From Wenyingzhuangia marina (lineage in GTDB: Bacteria > Bacteroidota > Bacteroidia > Flavobacteriales > Flavobacteriaceae), in assembly GCF_900130035.1 (NCBI RefSeq), contig NZ_FQXQ01000004.1, positions 1-64,000 on the forward strand: DNA of 64,000 nucleotides, read 5' to 3'. Made by a program: the position numbers and the translations under genes. Every line of letters begins with the position of its first letter. Within the stretch, counting starts at the first letter, position 1. Below the pieces are notes generated by a model, which saw nothing but the letters and a program-made list of their open reading frames with translations, did no database searches and was not told where the DNA came from. This document shows, piece by piece, positions 47,963 to 57,789 of the stretch.

Positions 47963-48591
47963 TATATTTCTATGATTATTTCTGATAGGGGTTTTCTTAC
48001 TTTTTTTTCTTTGGCCATAAAATCATCTTTGGCTCTAAAACCTACAGGCAATAAAAGTGCCGATTTTAGGTTTTTGTCTTTTAATTTTAATACTTCATCA
48101 AATTTAGAAGGATTAAATCCTTCCATAGGACAAGAATCAATTTTTTCTAAGGCACAAACGGTCATTAAATTCCCTAGGGCAATATAGGTTTGATTGATAA
48201 AAGCTTTGTGTTTGTCCATTTCGGTTTTGCTATCAAAGTCATTCATTAAAAAATCTCTAAAAGGTTTTAAGATTTCATCAGGAGTTTCTCTTTGTTCTTT
48301 AACACGATTAAAATATTCTTCAACATTCTTACTACCAAATGTATTAGGATAACAAAGTACTAGTAAATGAGAAGCATCTACAATTTGTTTTTGATTGTAA
48401 GCAAATGGTAATAATTCTTCTCTAACTTCTTTGTTTTCTATAATAACCAAACTTAAGGTTTGTAAACCATATGATGTTGCGGTTAAGTTAAAAGCTTCTT
48501 TAATGGTTTGTAATTGCTCTTTTGATAACTTTTTAGTGTTATCAAATTTTTTGGTTGCATATCGCCATTCTAGGCTTTCAATTATATTCAT
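47962..48591 (-). CDS. Nitroreductase family NAD(P)H-dependent oxidoreductase
   Basis: An FMN enzyme of 209 residues with WRYATKKFDNTKKLS at the N-terminus, SYGLQTLSLVII, and CPMEGFNPSKFDEVL, like the NfsB/dihydropteridine reductase branch. The physiological substrate is unknown. The ATG at 48591 (MNIIESLEWRYA) is chosen because a -7 box lies 24 bases upstream; the longer frame to 48651 begins upstream of that box. It is divergent from the DUF2851 gene. Confidence 0.9.
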   Translation of the reverse strand: MNIIESLEWRYATKKFDNTKKLSKEQLQTIKEAFNLTATSYGLQTLSLVIIENKEVREELLPFAYNQKQIVDASHLLVLCYPNTFGSKNVEEYFNRVKEQRETPDEILKPFRDFLMNDFDSKTEMDKHKAFINQTYIALGNLMTVCALEKIDSCPMEGFNPSKFDEVLKLKDKNLKSALLLPVGFRAKDDFMAKEKKVRKPLSEIIIEI

Positions 48592-48614
48592 GGTTCTTAT
48601 CTTGATTCTAATGG

Positions 48615-48622
48615 CAAAAATA
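48615..48622 (-). promoter_or_regulatory. Promoter -7 element for the nitroreductase-pepD pair
   Basis: On the minus strand this reads TATTTTTG, matching TAnnTTTG, 23 bases before the chosen start. Confidence 0.5.
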
Positions 48623-48672
48623 AGGTATTTATTTTTTAACTTAACGTTCAAAACATCAGATTCTAAAACGCT

Positions 48673-49947
48673 ATGAAAGAGTCTTTTTTACATTTGGTTT
48701 GGCAACAGCAGTTGCTAAGTCAGCAAGGATTGTGTACCACAAAAGGAGAAAGTTTAAAAATTCATAAAATAGGATTTTTAAATGTTTTACAGGGACCAGA
48801 TTTTAACAATGCTCTGATTGAAATTGACCATCAAAAATGGGCAGGGAATATAGAAATTCATGTAAAATCATCAGATTGGTATGCACATCAACATCAAAAA
48901 GATAAAAATTATAACAATGTAATTCTACACGTTGTTTATGAACATGATGTAGAGATTTTTGATTTGCATAGTAATGAAATTCCTACTTTGGAATTGAAAA
49001 ATTTTGTTTCTGAAAAGGTGTTGAATAATTATGAGAAATTGATGAAAAACACCCAACAGTGGATTTTTTGTGAAGAAAATATAAAAGAGATTGATCTATT
49101 TAAACTCAATAACTGGTTAGAACGTGTGTATGTAGAACGTTTAGAAAGAAAGGTTGAGGAAATTACAAAAATTTATAAAAGTACAGACAATGATTGGGAA
49201 GCAACGTTATTTTTAATCATAGCAAAATATTTTGGGGGGAATTTAAATGGTCAAATCTTTCTAGAAGCTTTTTCTCAGGTTGATTTTTCCATTATCAGAA
49301 AACAAATAGTAAACAAAACCTCTTATTCTTTTTTATATGGATTGTTGGGGTTGCTTGAAGATAAGGAAGTAGAAGATGTTTATTACCAGAACTTACAAAA
49401 GGAGTTTGTTTATCAAAAACAAAAATATCAATTAGAGGATTTGCAAAAGGTTTTATTACATTTTTATGGTTGTAGACCTCAAAATTTTCCTACCATTAGA
49501 TTGGCTCAATTGATTGCTTTTTACGAGGAGCATTCATCAGTTTTTAATAAAATATTGACTTTAGGAAACGATATCCATTGTTACAAAGATTTGTTTAATG
49601 TAAAAGTAAATGAATATTGGCAAGAACATCATCATTTTGGTAAGCCTTCTAAAAAATCATCCAAACAAATTAGTAAAGGTTTTGTTGATTTGTTATTGAT
49701 AAATGTGGTTATTCCTGTTTTGTTTCTGTATGCCAAGACTAAAGGGGAAGAGGATGCTTATCTATTAGAACTGATGTATGAAATTCCACAAGAAAAAAAT
49801 AGCATCATCAGTAAGTTTAATCAGTTGGGAATTAAAACGACTTCTGCTTTACAAACCCAAGCTTTGTTAACGTTAAAAAAAGAATATTGCGACAAAGAGC
49901 GATGTGCCGAATGTGCTGTTGGTGTTGAGTTGATGAAAAGTTATTAA
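48673..49947 (+). CDS. DUF2851 family protein
   Basis: A 424-residue cytoplasmic protein of a Bacteroidota-centred family. Recognisable stretches are FLHLVWQQQLLSQQGLCTT at the N-terminus, VLQGPDFNNALIEID, WAGNIEIHVKSSDWYAHQH and HVVYEHD; a Cys cluster (CDKERCAEC) lies near the C-terminus and could bind a metal. The HQH/HVV part recalls a nuclease-like acidic core, but this is only an impression. The function is not known. It has its own unit before the SusR-like gene. Confidence 0.85.
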   Translation: MKESFLHLVWQQQLLSQQGLCTTKGESLKIHKIGFLNVLQGPDFNNALIEIDHQKWAGNIEIHVKSSDWYAHQHQKDKNYNNVILHVVYEHDVEIFDLHSNEIPTLELKNFVSEKVLNNYEKLMKNTQQWIFCEENIKEIDLFKLNNWLERVYVERLERKVEEITKIYKSTDNDWEATLFLIIAKYFGGNLNGQIFLEAFSQVDFSIIRKQIVNKTSYSFLYGLLGLLEDKEVEDVYYQNLQKEFVYQKQKYQLEDLQKVLLHFYGCRPQNFPTIRLAQLIAFYEEHSSVFNKILTLGNDIHCYKDLFNVKVNEYWQEHHHFGKPSKKSSKQISKGFVDLLLINVVIPVLFLYAKTKGEEDAYLLELMYEIPQEKNSIISKFNQLGIKTTSALQTQALLTLKKEYCDKERCAECAVGVELMKSY

Positions 49948-49966
49948 TTATTTCCTTAGTTTTACC

Positions 49967-49988
49967 AACCTTGTTTAAGGTTATTTAA
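49967..49988 (+). terminator. Weak hairpin after the DUF2851 gene
   Basis: AACCTT pairs with AAGGTT around a 4-base loop, followed by ATTTAAAT. The stem is short and the T tract is poor. Confidence 0.3.
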
Positions 49989-50028
49989 ATAAGGCGTATA
50001 TAAAAAAGACAATTTAAGTTATTAATTA

Positions 50029-52647
50029 ATGATGATCATCAATATAAAAAGCATACAAAGGTTACTATATCTAGCATTCTTTTTCTTTACAACATCAATA
50101 GCTTTTGCTAACGATTTTGTTTTTACGCCCATAAATGTTTCTCAAGGGTTGAGTGATAATCAGGTTCGTTATATTTTACAACTTGCAGATGGGCGTATGG
50201 TGTTTACCACAAGTGGGAATTTAAATATTTATGATGGTTCTAAATTTTCATATATTCATCGTACTTCGGATCATATTTATCCGATAAAAAAGTACGACGG
50301 TTTTTATCGTATTTATCATGATCAAGATTCTTTACTTTGGATTAAAGATCATCATAAATTGATGTGTGTAAATCTTCGTAAGGAAAAGTATCTTCTAAAC
50401 CTAGAATCTTACTTTAAAGCAAAAGGTTTAAAAGAGCCAGTTCAGAATTTTTTTATGGATTCACAAAAAAAAATGTGGGTTCAAACATCTAGAGGTTTGT
50501 TAGATTTAAATACGTTATCCTCTATTGATTTATCTATTAATAAAGGAGGTTTACAAGATGTGGATGCTGATGGAGATTTATTGTATTTGTTTTATAATAC
50601 GGGAGAGGTTGTCTGTTATAATACAATAACCAAAAAAAGGTTATATGTTTTAGCTGCTTACCCAAAAGTAGAACAAAAGTTTTTTAAAAGAACTTCTCTT
50701 ATTGTTAAGGGAAAATCAGGATTTTATCAAATTCGTAATGGAGATAAAAGTGGCTGTTTTTTCTTTGATGTTAAGAAACAAAAATGGAAAACATTGTTAG
50801 TGTCTAAAAATGTATTAAACACTTTAACGCTAACACCAGAAGAAACAATTTATATTAGCACAAGTAGAGGTTTTTATAATGTTAATCCTAAAACAGGAGA
50901 AAATCAATACATTCCTTCTCTAAAAACAAAAGATGGAAATTTGATTGATACGGAAATCAGTAGCATTTTTTATGATTTTCAAGGAGGTCTTTGGGTGGGG
51001 ACTTTAAATAGAGGTTTGCTTTATTATCATCCTTCTAGATATCAATTAAAACAGGTTGGGCGTTCTTTGTTTTTACCTTCTACTTCTAAAGAAATATCTG
51101 TTCAAGCTTTTGCAGAGGATTATTCAGGAAGGATCTATGTTAAAACAGGATCTAACTTTTATCTGTACGCTTCAGAAATTAATAAAGAATTAATTCCGGT
51201 TAAACAAAACTCACTGCCCAATGAAGTTTTAACTAAGTTTAAAAAGAAAACAGCAACAACTTTTAAAGATAATGTTTATACTTCTGTTTGTAAAGATTCT
51301 AGAGGATGGATCTGGGCTGGAACTCCGGATGGACTAATGCTTTTTACATCTGAAAAAGAAAATGCTTCAAAAATATTTTATACGGAAGATGGACTGATTA
51401 ATAATTTTGTTCATGCTTTGTTAGAAGATAAAAACCACAATATTTGGGTAACCACAAGTTATGGGATTTCTAAAATTACGGTAGATGATGTTGTTAAGCA
51501 AAAAGTTCATTTTACCAATTATAATATTTACAATGGAACTTTAGAAGGAGAGTATGTAAATTCTTCTATTTATGAATCTTCAAAAGGAGAATTATATTTT
51601 GGTGGAATTGATGGGTTTAATGTTTTAAATCCTACGAAATCTTCTGAGTCTAAAGATCTATTCTTTAAACCAGCTTTTACCTCATTTTATTTACGAGGTG
51701 AAGAAGTTAAGATAGGAGCGCAATATGATGGAGAGATAATTTTAAGTCAATCTACAAATTATACTCAAAAAATAGAGTTATTATATAATCAGAACTTTTT
51801 AACTTTTGAATTTTCAGCCCTTAATTATTTAAATAAAGAGAAGACTTATTATAGATATTATTTACAAGGAATAGATGATGATTGGAATCAAGTATTGGCA
51901 GGTAGAAACGGAAATGGCCTTACAAAAAATGGTGTTTTAAAAGTTTCATACACAAATTTATCGGCAGGTAAATATATGCTTAAGGTAATGGCTTCAGAAA
52001 ACCCTAAAGTTTGGAAGGGAGAGGCTACAAAAGTTTTAATTGTTATTCATGCTCCATGGTGGAAAACTACTACTGCGTATATTGTATATGTTTTTTGTTT
52101 TTTAATTATACTCATTGGCGGAATTTATATGTATGTAAAAATTACCAAGAAAAAGATAGAAAGAGAACATAATGAAGAAATGCTTTTACTCAGAGTTAAA
52201 AATCTTATTGATCAATTAAGCCATTATGAAAGAGAATCGATAGTAGATGTTGAGAAAAGTAAAGGGGAGGAGTTGGATAATTATAAAGATAAAAATGAAC
52301 AACCAAAATCTGTTGATACAGAATTTATTACTCATGCTATAGAAACTGTTGAAAATAATTTAGATACTCCTGGGTATTCTGTTGAACAATTAAGTAAAGA
52401 TTTGTGCATGGATAGAACAGGGCTTTACAGAAAATTAACAGATATGTTAGATGAATCTCCAAGTCTTTTTATTCGTAATATACGTTTGCAGAGAGCAGCC
52501 AAATTACTCTTAGAAAACAACATGAGTATTACTGAAATTGCAGAAAAAGTTGGGTTTAGTACAACGAGTTATATGAGTAAGTGTTTTCAGGATATGTATG
52601 GTTGTAAACCTTCAGAATATGCTAAAAAACTAAAGAAATCAACATAA
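50029..52647 (+). CDS. Membrane-spanning SusR-like regulator: beta-propeller, Y_Y_Y, TM and AraC-type HTH
   Basis: An 872-residue transcription regulator that senses a periplasmic ligand and binds DNA with no phosphorelay. Signal peptide or anchor (1-25); two-component-regulator propeller repeats (about 30-560: SQGLSDNQVRYILQ, WIWAGTPDGLMLF, NIWVTTSYGIS); Y_Y_Y domain (about 600-675); one membrane segment (about 680-703); coiled-coil linker; and an AraC-family HTH domain (about 768-872, YSVEQLSKDLCMDRTGLYRKL and SITEIAEKVGFSTTSYMSKCFQ). There is no histidine kinase or receiver domain, unlike the hybrid two-component systems that share this propeller. SusR of Bacteroides has the same short plan. 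It lies 87 bases before the GH31 gene, its likely target. Confidence 0.9.
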   Translation: MMIINIKSIQRLLYLAFFFFTTSIAFANDFVFTPINVSQGLSDNQVRYILQLADGRMVFTTSGNLNIYDGSKFSYIHRTSDHIYPIKKYDGFYRIYHDQDSLLWIKDHHKLMCVNLRKEKYLLNLESYFKAKGLKEPVQNFFMDSQKKMWVQTSRGLLDLNTLSSIDLSINKGGLQDVDADGDLLYLFYNTGEVVCYNTITKKRLYVLAAYPKVEQKFFKRTSLIVKGKSGFYQIRNGDKSGCFFFDVKKQKWKTLLVSKNVLNTLTLTPEETIYISTSRGFYNVNPKTGENQYIPSLKTKDGNLIDTEISSIFYDFQGGLWVGTLNRGLLYYHPSRYQLKQVGRSLFLPSTSKEISVQAFAEDYSGRIYVKTGSNFYLYASEINKELIPVKQNSLPNEVLTKFKKKTATTFKDNVYTSVCKDSRGWIWAGTPDGLMLFTSEKENASKIFYTEDGLINNFVHALLEDKNHNIWVTTSYGISKITVDDVVKQKVHFTNYNIYNGTLEGEYVNSSIYESSKGELYFGGIDGFNVLNPTKSSESKDLFFKPAFTSFYLRGEEVKIGAQYDGEIILSQSTNYTQKIELLYNQNFLTFEFSALNYLNKEKTYYRYYLQGIDDDWNQVLAGRNGNGLTKNGVLKVSYTNLSAGKYMLKVMASENPKVWKGEATKVLIVIHAPWWKTTTAYIVYVFCFLIILIGGIYMYVKITKKKIEREHNEEMLLLRVKNLIDQLSHYERESIVDVEKSKGEELDNYKDKNEQPKSVDTEFITHAIETVENNLDTPGYSVEQLSKDLCMDRTGLYRKLTDMLDESPSLFIRNIRLQRAAKLLLENNMSITEIAEKVGFSTTSYMSKCFQDMYGCKPSEYAKKLKKST

Positions 52648-52671
52648 TTGTTGTTTGTTTCAACATAAGTT

Positions 52672-52704
52672 TTGTTTAATAACAAGCATCTAGCTTTATG
52701 TTTG
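52672..52704 (+). promoter_or_regulatory. Promoter of the GH31 gene
   Basis: TTG (52672-52674) and TATGTTTG (52697-52704) are 22 bases apart, fitting TTG / TAnnTTTG. It ends 30 bases before the GH31 ATG, inside the gap after the SusR-like gene, so GH31 can be transcribed and controlled on its own. Confidence 0.6.
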
Positions 52705-52734
52705 TTTCATAATTTTAATTTAAAATAACAAATC

Positions 52735-55176
52735 ATGAAAATAACTTTTTTTAAAAGAATTAGTTTATTGTTGTTTCTGATTGTCTTTTCGACAATGAGT
52801 AATATCAATGCTCAAAATTTTCAAAAAACTTCAAATGGAGTTTCAGTTCCTGTAAATGGATTAAATGTGAGTATTGAGTTTTATTCTCCAGAAACAGTAA
52901 GAGTTTTAAAATCTCCAATAGGAAATGATTTTGAAAAAAAGAGTCATTCTGTAATTAAGACACCTGAAAGTGTAAATGTAAGTTTGTCAGAAAATGAGAA
53001 TCAAATTATCATCTCTTCATCCAAGTTAAAAGTTTATATAAATAGAAAAAATGGAGCTGTTTCTTTTATTTCTCCAGAAGAGAAATCTTTGCTTGTAGAG
53101 AAAGATTATGGAGCTCAGTTTACTTCTATAAAAGATGTTAATGAAGATAGTTATGTAGTTCGTCAATCTTATGTTTTAGATAAAGATGAAGAGATTTATG
53201 GTTTAGGACAATTTCAAGATGGAAACATGTCTCAAAGAAATCAAAAGTTACATCTTTTACAAGAAATTTTAATTACAGCAGTTCCTGTAATGCAATCTTC
53301 AAAGGGATATGGAGTGTTTTGGGATAATTATTCCCCAACAGATTTTACAGATAGTGTTTTTGAAACTTCTTTTGAGTCTAGAATTGGAGACTGTGTAGAT
53401 TATTATTTTATGTATGGAGGTAATTCCGATGGTGTTGTAAAACAAATAAGAAATTTAACAGGGCAAGCACCAATGTTTCCTTATTGGACCTATGGTTATT
53501 GGCAAAGTAAAGAACGATACAAGAGTCAACAAGAGGCTTTAGATGTTGTTAAAAAGTACAGAACATTAGGAGTGCCTATTGATGGACTTATTCAAGATTG
53601 GCAATATTGGGGAGATAATTCTCATTGGAATGGTATGGAGTTTTTAAATCCAGAATTCCCTAATCCTAAAAAAATGATTGACGAGGTTCACAATTTAAAT
53701 GCACATGTTATTTTTTCTATTTGGTCTTCATTTGGTCCTAAAACGAAACCATTTAAAGAGCTTAATGAAAAAGGATTATTGTTTGATTTTAAAACATGGC
53801 CTTTAACAGAAAAAAATATATGGCCACAACCAAAAGATGCTAAAAAGTCTGGTGTAAGAGTTTATGATGCATTTAATCCTGATGCACGTGATATTTATTG
53901 GAAATATTTAAACAAAGGTATTTTTAGTTTAGGAAATGATGGTTGGTGGATGGATTCTACAGAGCCTGATCATTTTGAGAGAGAAGATAAGGATTATGAT
54001 GAACAAACTTATTTAGGTTCTTTTAGAAAATACAGAAACTTATATCCTTTAAAAACAGTTGGAGGGGTTTATGATCATCAACGTGCGACGAGTGATGATA
54101 AGCGTGTATTTATTCTTACTCGTTCTGCATTTGCGGGTCAGCAACGTTATGGTGCTAATTCATGGTCTGGAGATGTAACTGCAAATTGGCCTCATTTCAA
54201 AAATCAGATTGCTGCAGGATTGAACTTTTCTTTAACAGGAATTCCATATTGGAATACGGATATTGGTGGTTTTTTCTTGTGGAATTATCCTGAGACTAAT
54301 CGTAATTCTGCGTATAAAGAATTGTATGTACGTTGGTTGCAATATGGAACTTTTTGTCCTATGATGCGTTCTCATGGAACAGATGGACCTAGAGAAATTT
54401 ATCAATTTGGAGAAAAAGGAACATGGGCTTACGATGCTATTGAAAAATTCATCAATTTAAGATATAGATTATTACCTTATATATATGCTACATCATGGGA
54501 TGTAACAGCTAATTCTTCAAGTATGATTCGTGCTTTGGTAATGGATTTTGCTGATGATAAAAAAGCTTTAGATATTAATGACGAATATATGTTTGGAAAA
54601 TCATTATTAGTTTGTCCTGTAACAGATCCAATGTATGTTGAAGTAAAAAAAGAGGATAATAGGTTTGTTGGAGGAAAAGAAGATTTTAACACAACAAAAT
54701 CAAGAGAGGTTTACTTACCTGCAAACACAAAATGGACAGATTTCTGGACTGGAAAAATTTATGATGGAGGTCAAACTATTCAGGCAGAGGCACCTATAGA
54801 TATTATGCCTTTGTATGTAAAGTCTGGTGCTATTTTACCTATGGGACCTTTGGTTCAATACGCAACTGAAAAAATAAATGCACCTATAGAAATTCGTATT
54901 TATCCAGGAGCAGATGGAGAATTTGTTTTGTATGATGATGAAAAGGACAATTACAATTATGAAAAAGGTAAATATGCACTTGTTAAGTTAACTTGGGATG
55001 ATCAGAATAAATCATTAACCATTGGTAAAAGACAAGGTAGTTTTGCAAAGATGAAAAAAAACCAGAAGTTTAATATAGTTTTGGTAAATTCTAAAAATGG
55101 AATAGGAGATAAACCATCTAAAACTTTTACTAAAACAATTACTTATAAAGGAAAAGAAAAAACAATTCAATTATAA
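52735..55176 (+). CDS. Secreted glycoside hydrolase family 31 (alpha-glucosidase or alpha-xylosidase type)
   Basis: An exported retaining alpha-glycosidase of 813 residues. Signal peptide (about 1-26, ending INAQ), N-terminal beta-sandwich (about 30-230), (beta/alpha)8 barrel, and C-terminal beta domains with a DUF5110-type part (EIRIYPGADGEFVLYDDE). The catalytic nucleophile should be D407 in GWWMDSTEPD and the acid/base D480 in SWSGDVTANW. The motif around D407 is not the WxDMNE of classic alpha-glucosidases, so alpha-xylosidase or another specificity is possible. No T9SS tail is seen, so it is probably periplasmic. The adjacent SusR-like regulator hints at alpha-glucan, but that is inference. 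Confidence 0.92.
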   Translation: MKITFFKRISLLLFLIVFSTMSNINAQNFQKTSNGVSVPVNGLNVSIEFYSPETVRVLKSPIGNDFEKKSHSVIKTPESVNVSLSENENQIIISSSKLKVYINRKNGAVSFISPEEKSLLVEKDYGAQFTSIKDVNEDSYVVRQSYVLDKDEEIYGLGQFQDGNMSQRNQKLHLLQEILITAVPVMQSSKGYGVFWDNYSPTDFTDSVFETSFESRIGDCVDYYFMYGGNSDGVVKQIRNLTGQAPMFPYWTYGYWQSKERYKSQQEALDVVKKYRTLGVPIDGLIQDWQYWGDNSHWNGMEFLNPEFPNPKKMIDEVHNLNAHVIFSIWSSFGPKTKPFKELNEKGLLFDFKTWPLTEKNIWPQPKDAKKSGVRVYDAFNPDARDIYWKYLNKGIFSLGNDGWWMDSTEPDHFEREDKDYDEQTYLGSFRKYRNLYPLKTVGGVYDHQRATSDDKRVFILTRSAFAGQQRYGANSWSGDVTANWPHFKNQIAAGLNFSLTGIPYWNTDIGGFFLWNYPETNRNSAYKELYVRWLQYGTFCPMMRSHGTDGPREIYQFGEKGTWAYDAIEKFINLRYRLLPYIYATSWDVTANSSSMIRALVMDFADDKKALDINDEYMFGKSLLVCPVTDPMYVEVKKEDNRFVGGKEDFNTTKSREVYLPANTKWTDFWTGKIYDGGQTIQAEAPIDIMPLYVKSGAILPMGPLVQYATEKINAPIEIRIYPGADGEFVLYDDEKDNYNYEKGKYALVKLTWDDQNKSLTIGKRQGSFAKMKKNQKFNIVLVNSKNGIGDKPSKTFTKTITYKGKEKTIQL

Positions 55177-55205
55177 GAATTGAATCATACTTTTATGAAT
55201 ATTTT

Positions 55206-55238
55206 AGCCTCAAATAATTTTATTTGGGGCTTTTTTTA
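55206..55238. terminator. Bidirectional terminator between the GH31 and BCKDH E1 genes
   Basis: AGCCTCAAATAA pairs with TTATTTGGGGCT (one T-G pair) and is followed by T7. The two genes converge here. Confidence 0.8.
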
Positions 55239-55248
55239 TTACTGATGT

Positions 55249-57705
55249 TTAGTAAAGCTTTGGAAATTTACTTGGATTTGCTTCGTGGAAAATAGCATAT
55301 ACTTTTTCAAAAATATCATCGTGAGAAGGTTTTGAAAAATAATCACCATCACTACCATAGGCAGGCCTGTGCTCTTGAGAAGAAATACAAATTGGTTTAC
55401 TGTCTAAATATTGATAAGCATTTTGTTCATCTACCACTTTTTGTAAAATATAGGCAGAAGCTCCCCCAGGAACATCTTCATCAATAATTGCTAAACGATT
55501 TGTTTTAGAAACACTGTAAGAAATGTTATGGTCTAAATCAAAAGGCATTAAACTTTGTACATCTACTACTTCGGCATTAATTCCTACTTGAGCTAATTCT
55601 TTCTGAGCCACTTCCATCACTATTTTTAATGTAGAACCATAGGAAACTAAAGTAATATCGCTTCCTTCTTTTATAGTTTCAGAATATCCAATAGGAGTAT
55701 AGTACTCCCCTAAATTGTTTGGTTTTTCTTCTTTTAGACGGTAACCATTTAAGTTTTCTATAACTATGGCAGGTTCATCAGTTTGTAATAAAGTATTGTA
55801 AAAACCAGCAGCCTTGGTCATGTTTCTAGGAACCAATAAATGCATTCCTCTTAAACAGCTTAAAATTAAGGCCATTGGAGAACCAGAATGCCAAATTCCT
55901 TCCAAACGGTGTCCTCTTGTTCTAACAATTAAAGGAGCAGTTTGTTTACCAAAAGTTCTGTAACGTAAACAAGCCAAATCATCACTTAAAGTTTGAATGG
56001 CGTATAAAATATAATCTAAATATTGAATTTCAGCTATTGGACGTAAGCCTCTTAAAGCCATTCCAATTCCTTGTCCCATAATGGTAGCTTCTCTAATTCC
56101 AGTATCAGCTACACGTAACTCTCCATATTTGTCTTGTAAGCTTTCTAATCCTTGATTAACATCTCCAATTTTTCCTGCATCTTCTCCAAAAATAAATAGA
56201 TTGTCATGCTTTTTTAATAAAGCATCAAAGTTATCGCGTATGATAACTCTTGCATCTACAATTTCTTTTTCATCTGCATAAGTAGGTGAAACTTCTTGAA
56301 TACTAGAAGCTCCAGTTCCAAAATCATTTAATAATTTAGAACTATATTTTTCCTGAGCAATAGGCAGGTTTTTTTGTAGCCATTTTTGTAAAATGGTTTT
56401 GCTAGGAATGTTTTCTTCTCGAATATAACTTAGTACTTTTCTAGCAGTACCGTAAATATCTTTACGGTGAATTTCTGCCAAGTCTTCTAAGTCGTGTTTT
56501 AGTTTTTGAATAAAGTTTTTGTTAATACTTTCTTCACAAACTTTATTTAAAATAATTAGCAGTTTTTGCTGTTCTTCTTTTAGAGGTTTTATAAAAGCTT
56601 GCCATGCAGCTCTTTTTGCAGCCATTACCTCTTGTTTGGCTTTTTTCTCTATGGCAATTAATTCTTCCTCACTTTCAACAAATTTTAATACGCTATCTTC
56701 TGTAGATAAATCAAAATCTAAAATCCACTCACGCATTTTTTTGTTACAGTCAAAATCTTTTTCCCACTGCAAACGTTCTTCACTTTTGTAACGTTCGTGA
56801 GAACCAGAAGTGGAATGTCCTTGAGGTTGAGTAACTTCAGAAACATGAATCATTACTGGAACATGTTCTTCTCTTGCAATTTGAGAGGCTTTGGTATAAG
56901 CGTCAATTAAGCTAGAGTAATCCCATCCTTTTACGTTAAAAATTTCTATCCCTTTGGTTTCCTCATCTCTTTGAAAACCTTTTAAAACTTCTGAAATATT
57001 TTCTTTAGTAGTATGATGTTTTTGATGAACTGAAATTCCATATTCATCATCCCAAATACTTGCTACCATTGGGATTTGTAAAACTCCTGCAGCATTAATA
57101 GCTTCAAAAAAGTGACCTTCACTAGTACTTGCGTTACCAATAGTTCCCCAAGCGACTTCGTTCCCTTTTTTGCTAAATTTTTCGTATCCTTTTTGAACAG
57201 AGTCTTCCTGTCTATATAATTTTGAAGCGTAGGCCAAACCTACTAACCGAGGCATTTGTGCTGCAGTACAAGAAACGTCTGAAGCAGTGTTGTATTGCTC
57301 AGTTAAATTTTTCCACTCCCCGTTTTCATCTAAACTGTGTGAGGCAAAATGACCTCCCATTTGTCTACCTGCTGCAAAAGGTTCGTGATTAATATCTGTG
57401 TGTGCATATAAACCAGCAAAGAACTGTTGAGGTGTTAGCTCTCCTAAAGCTAGCATAAAGGTTTGGTCACGATAATAACCAGAACGCCAATCTCCTTTTT
57501 CAAAGGCTTTTGCCATGGCTATTTGTGGTAATTCTTTACCGTCACCAAAAATTCCAAATTTTGCTTTTCCTGTTAAAACTTCTTTTCTACCAAGTAAACT
57601 ACATTCGCGACTAAGGACGGCGATGTAATAATCATTTAAAATTTCCTCCTTAAATTGATTGAACGTAAGTTCTTGCTCGTTTTTTGAATCAACAGTAATA
57701 GACAT
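55249..57705 (-). CDS. 2-oxoacid (branched-chain type) dehydrogenase E1, fused alpha and beta subunits
   Basis: An 818-residue TPP-dependent decarboxylase joining E1-alpha (about 1-440; MGGHFASHSLDENG, WGTIGNASTSEGHFFEA) and E1-beta (about 475-818; FGEDAGKIGDVNQG, EIQYLDYILYAIQTLSDDLA, RTRGHRLEGIWHSGSP, DEDVPGGASAY). Fused E1 proteins of this kind are usual in Bacteroidota and act in branched-chain amino-acid breakdown, supplying primers for iso-branched fatty acids. The E2 and E3 partners are not next to it. It is a single-gene unit. Confidence 0.93.
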   Translation of the reverse strand: MSITVDSKNEQELTFNQFKEEILNDYYIAVLSRECSLLGRKEVLTGKAKFGIFGDGKELPQIAMAKAFEKGDWRSGYYRDQTFMLALGELTPQQFFAGLYAHTDINHEPFAAGRQMGGHFASHSLDENGEWKNLTEQYNTASDVSCTAAQMPRLVGLAYASKLYRQEDSVQKGYEKFSKKGNEVAWGTIGNASTSEGHFFEAINAAGVLQIPMVASIWDDEYGISVHQKHHTTKENISEVLKGFQRDEETKGIEIFNVKGWDYSSLIDAYTKASQIAREEHVPVMIHVSEVTQPQGHSTSGSHERYKSEERLQWEKDFDCNKKMREWILDFDLSTEDSVLKFVESEEELIAIEKKAKQEVMAAKRAAWQAFIKPLKEEQQKLLIILNKVCEESINKNFIQKLKHDLEDLAEIHRKDIYGTARKVLSYIREENIPSKTILQKWLQKNLPIAQEKYSSKLLNDFGTGASSIQEVSPTYADEKEIVDARVIIRDNFDALLKKHDNLFIFGEDAGKIGDVNQGLESLQDKYGELRVADTGIREATIMGQGIGMALRGLRPIAEIQYLDYILYAIQTLSDDLACLRYRTFGKQTAPLIVRTRGHRLEGIWHSGSPMALILSCLRGMHLLVPRNMTKAAGFYNTLLQTDEPAIVIENLNGYRLKEEKPNNLGEYYTPIGYSETIKEGSDITLVSYGSTLKIVMEVAQKELAQVGINAEVVDVQSLMPFDLDHNISYSVSKTNRLAIIDEDVPGGASAYILQKVVDEQNAYQYLDSKPICISSQEHRPAYGSDGDYFSKPSHDDIFEKVYAIFHEANPSKFPKLY

Positions 57706-57789
57706 ATTTTTATAGCTGTTTATAGAGGGTAAAGTTACGTATTTCTACTGGTATATTAAAGTTAAACAAAAAGAACCCTTGTGTCTGTT

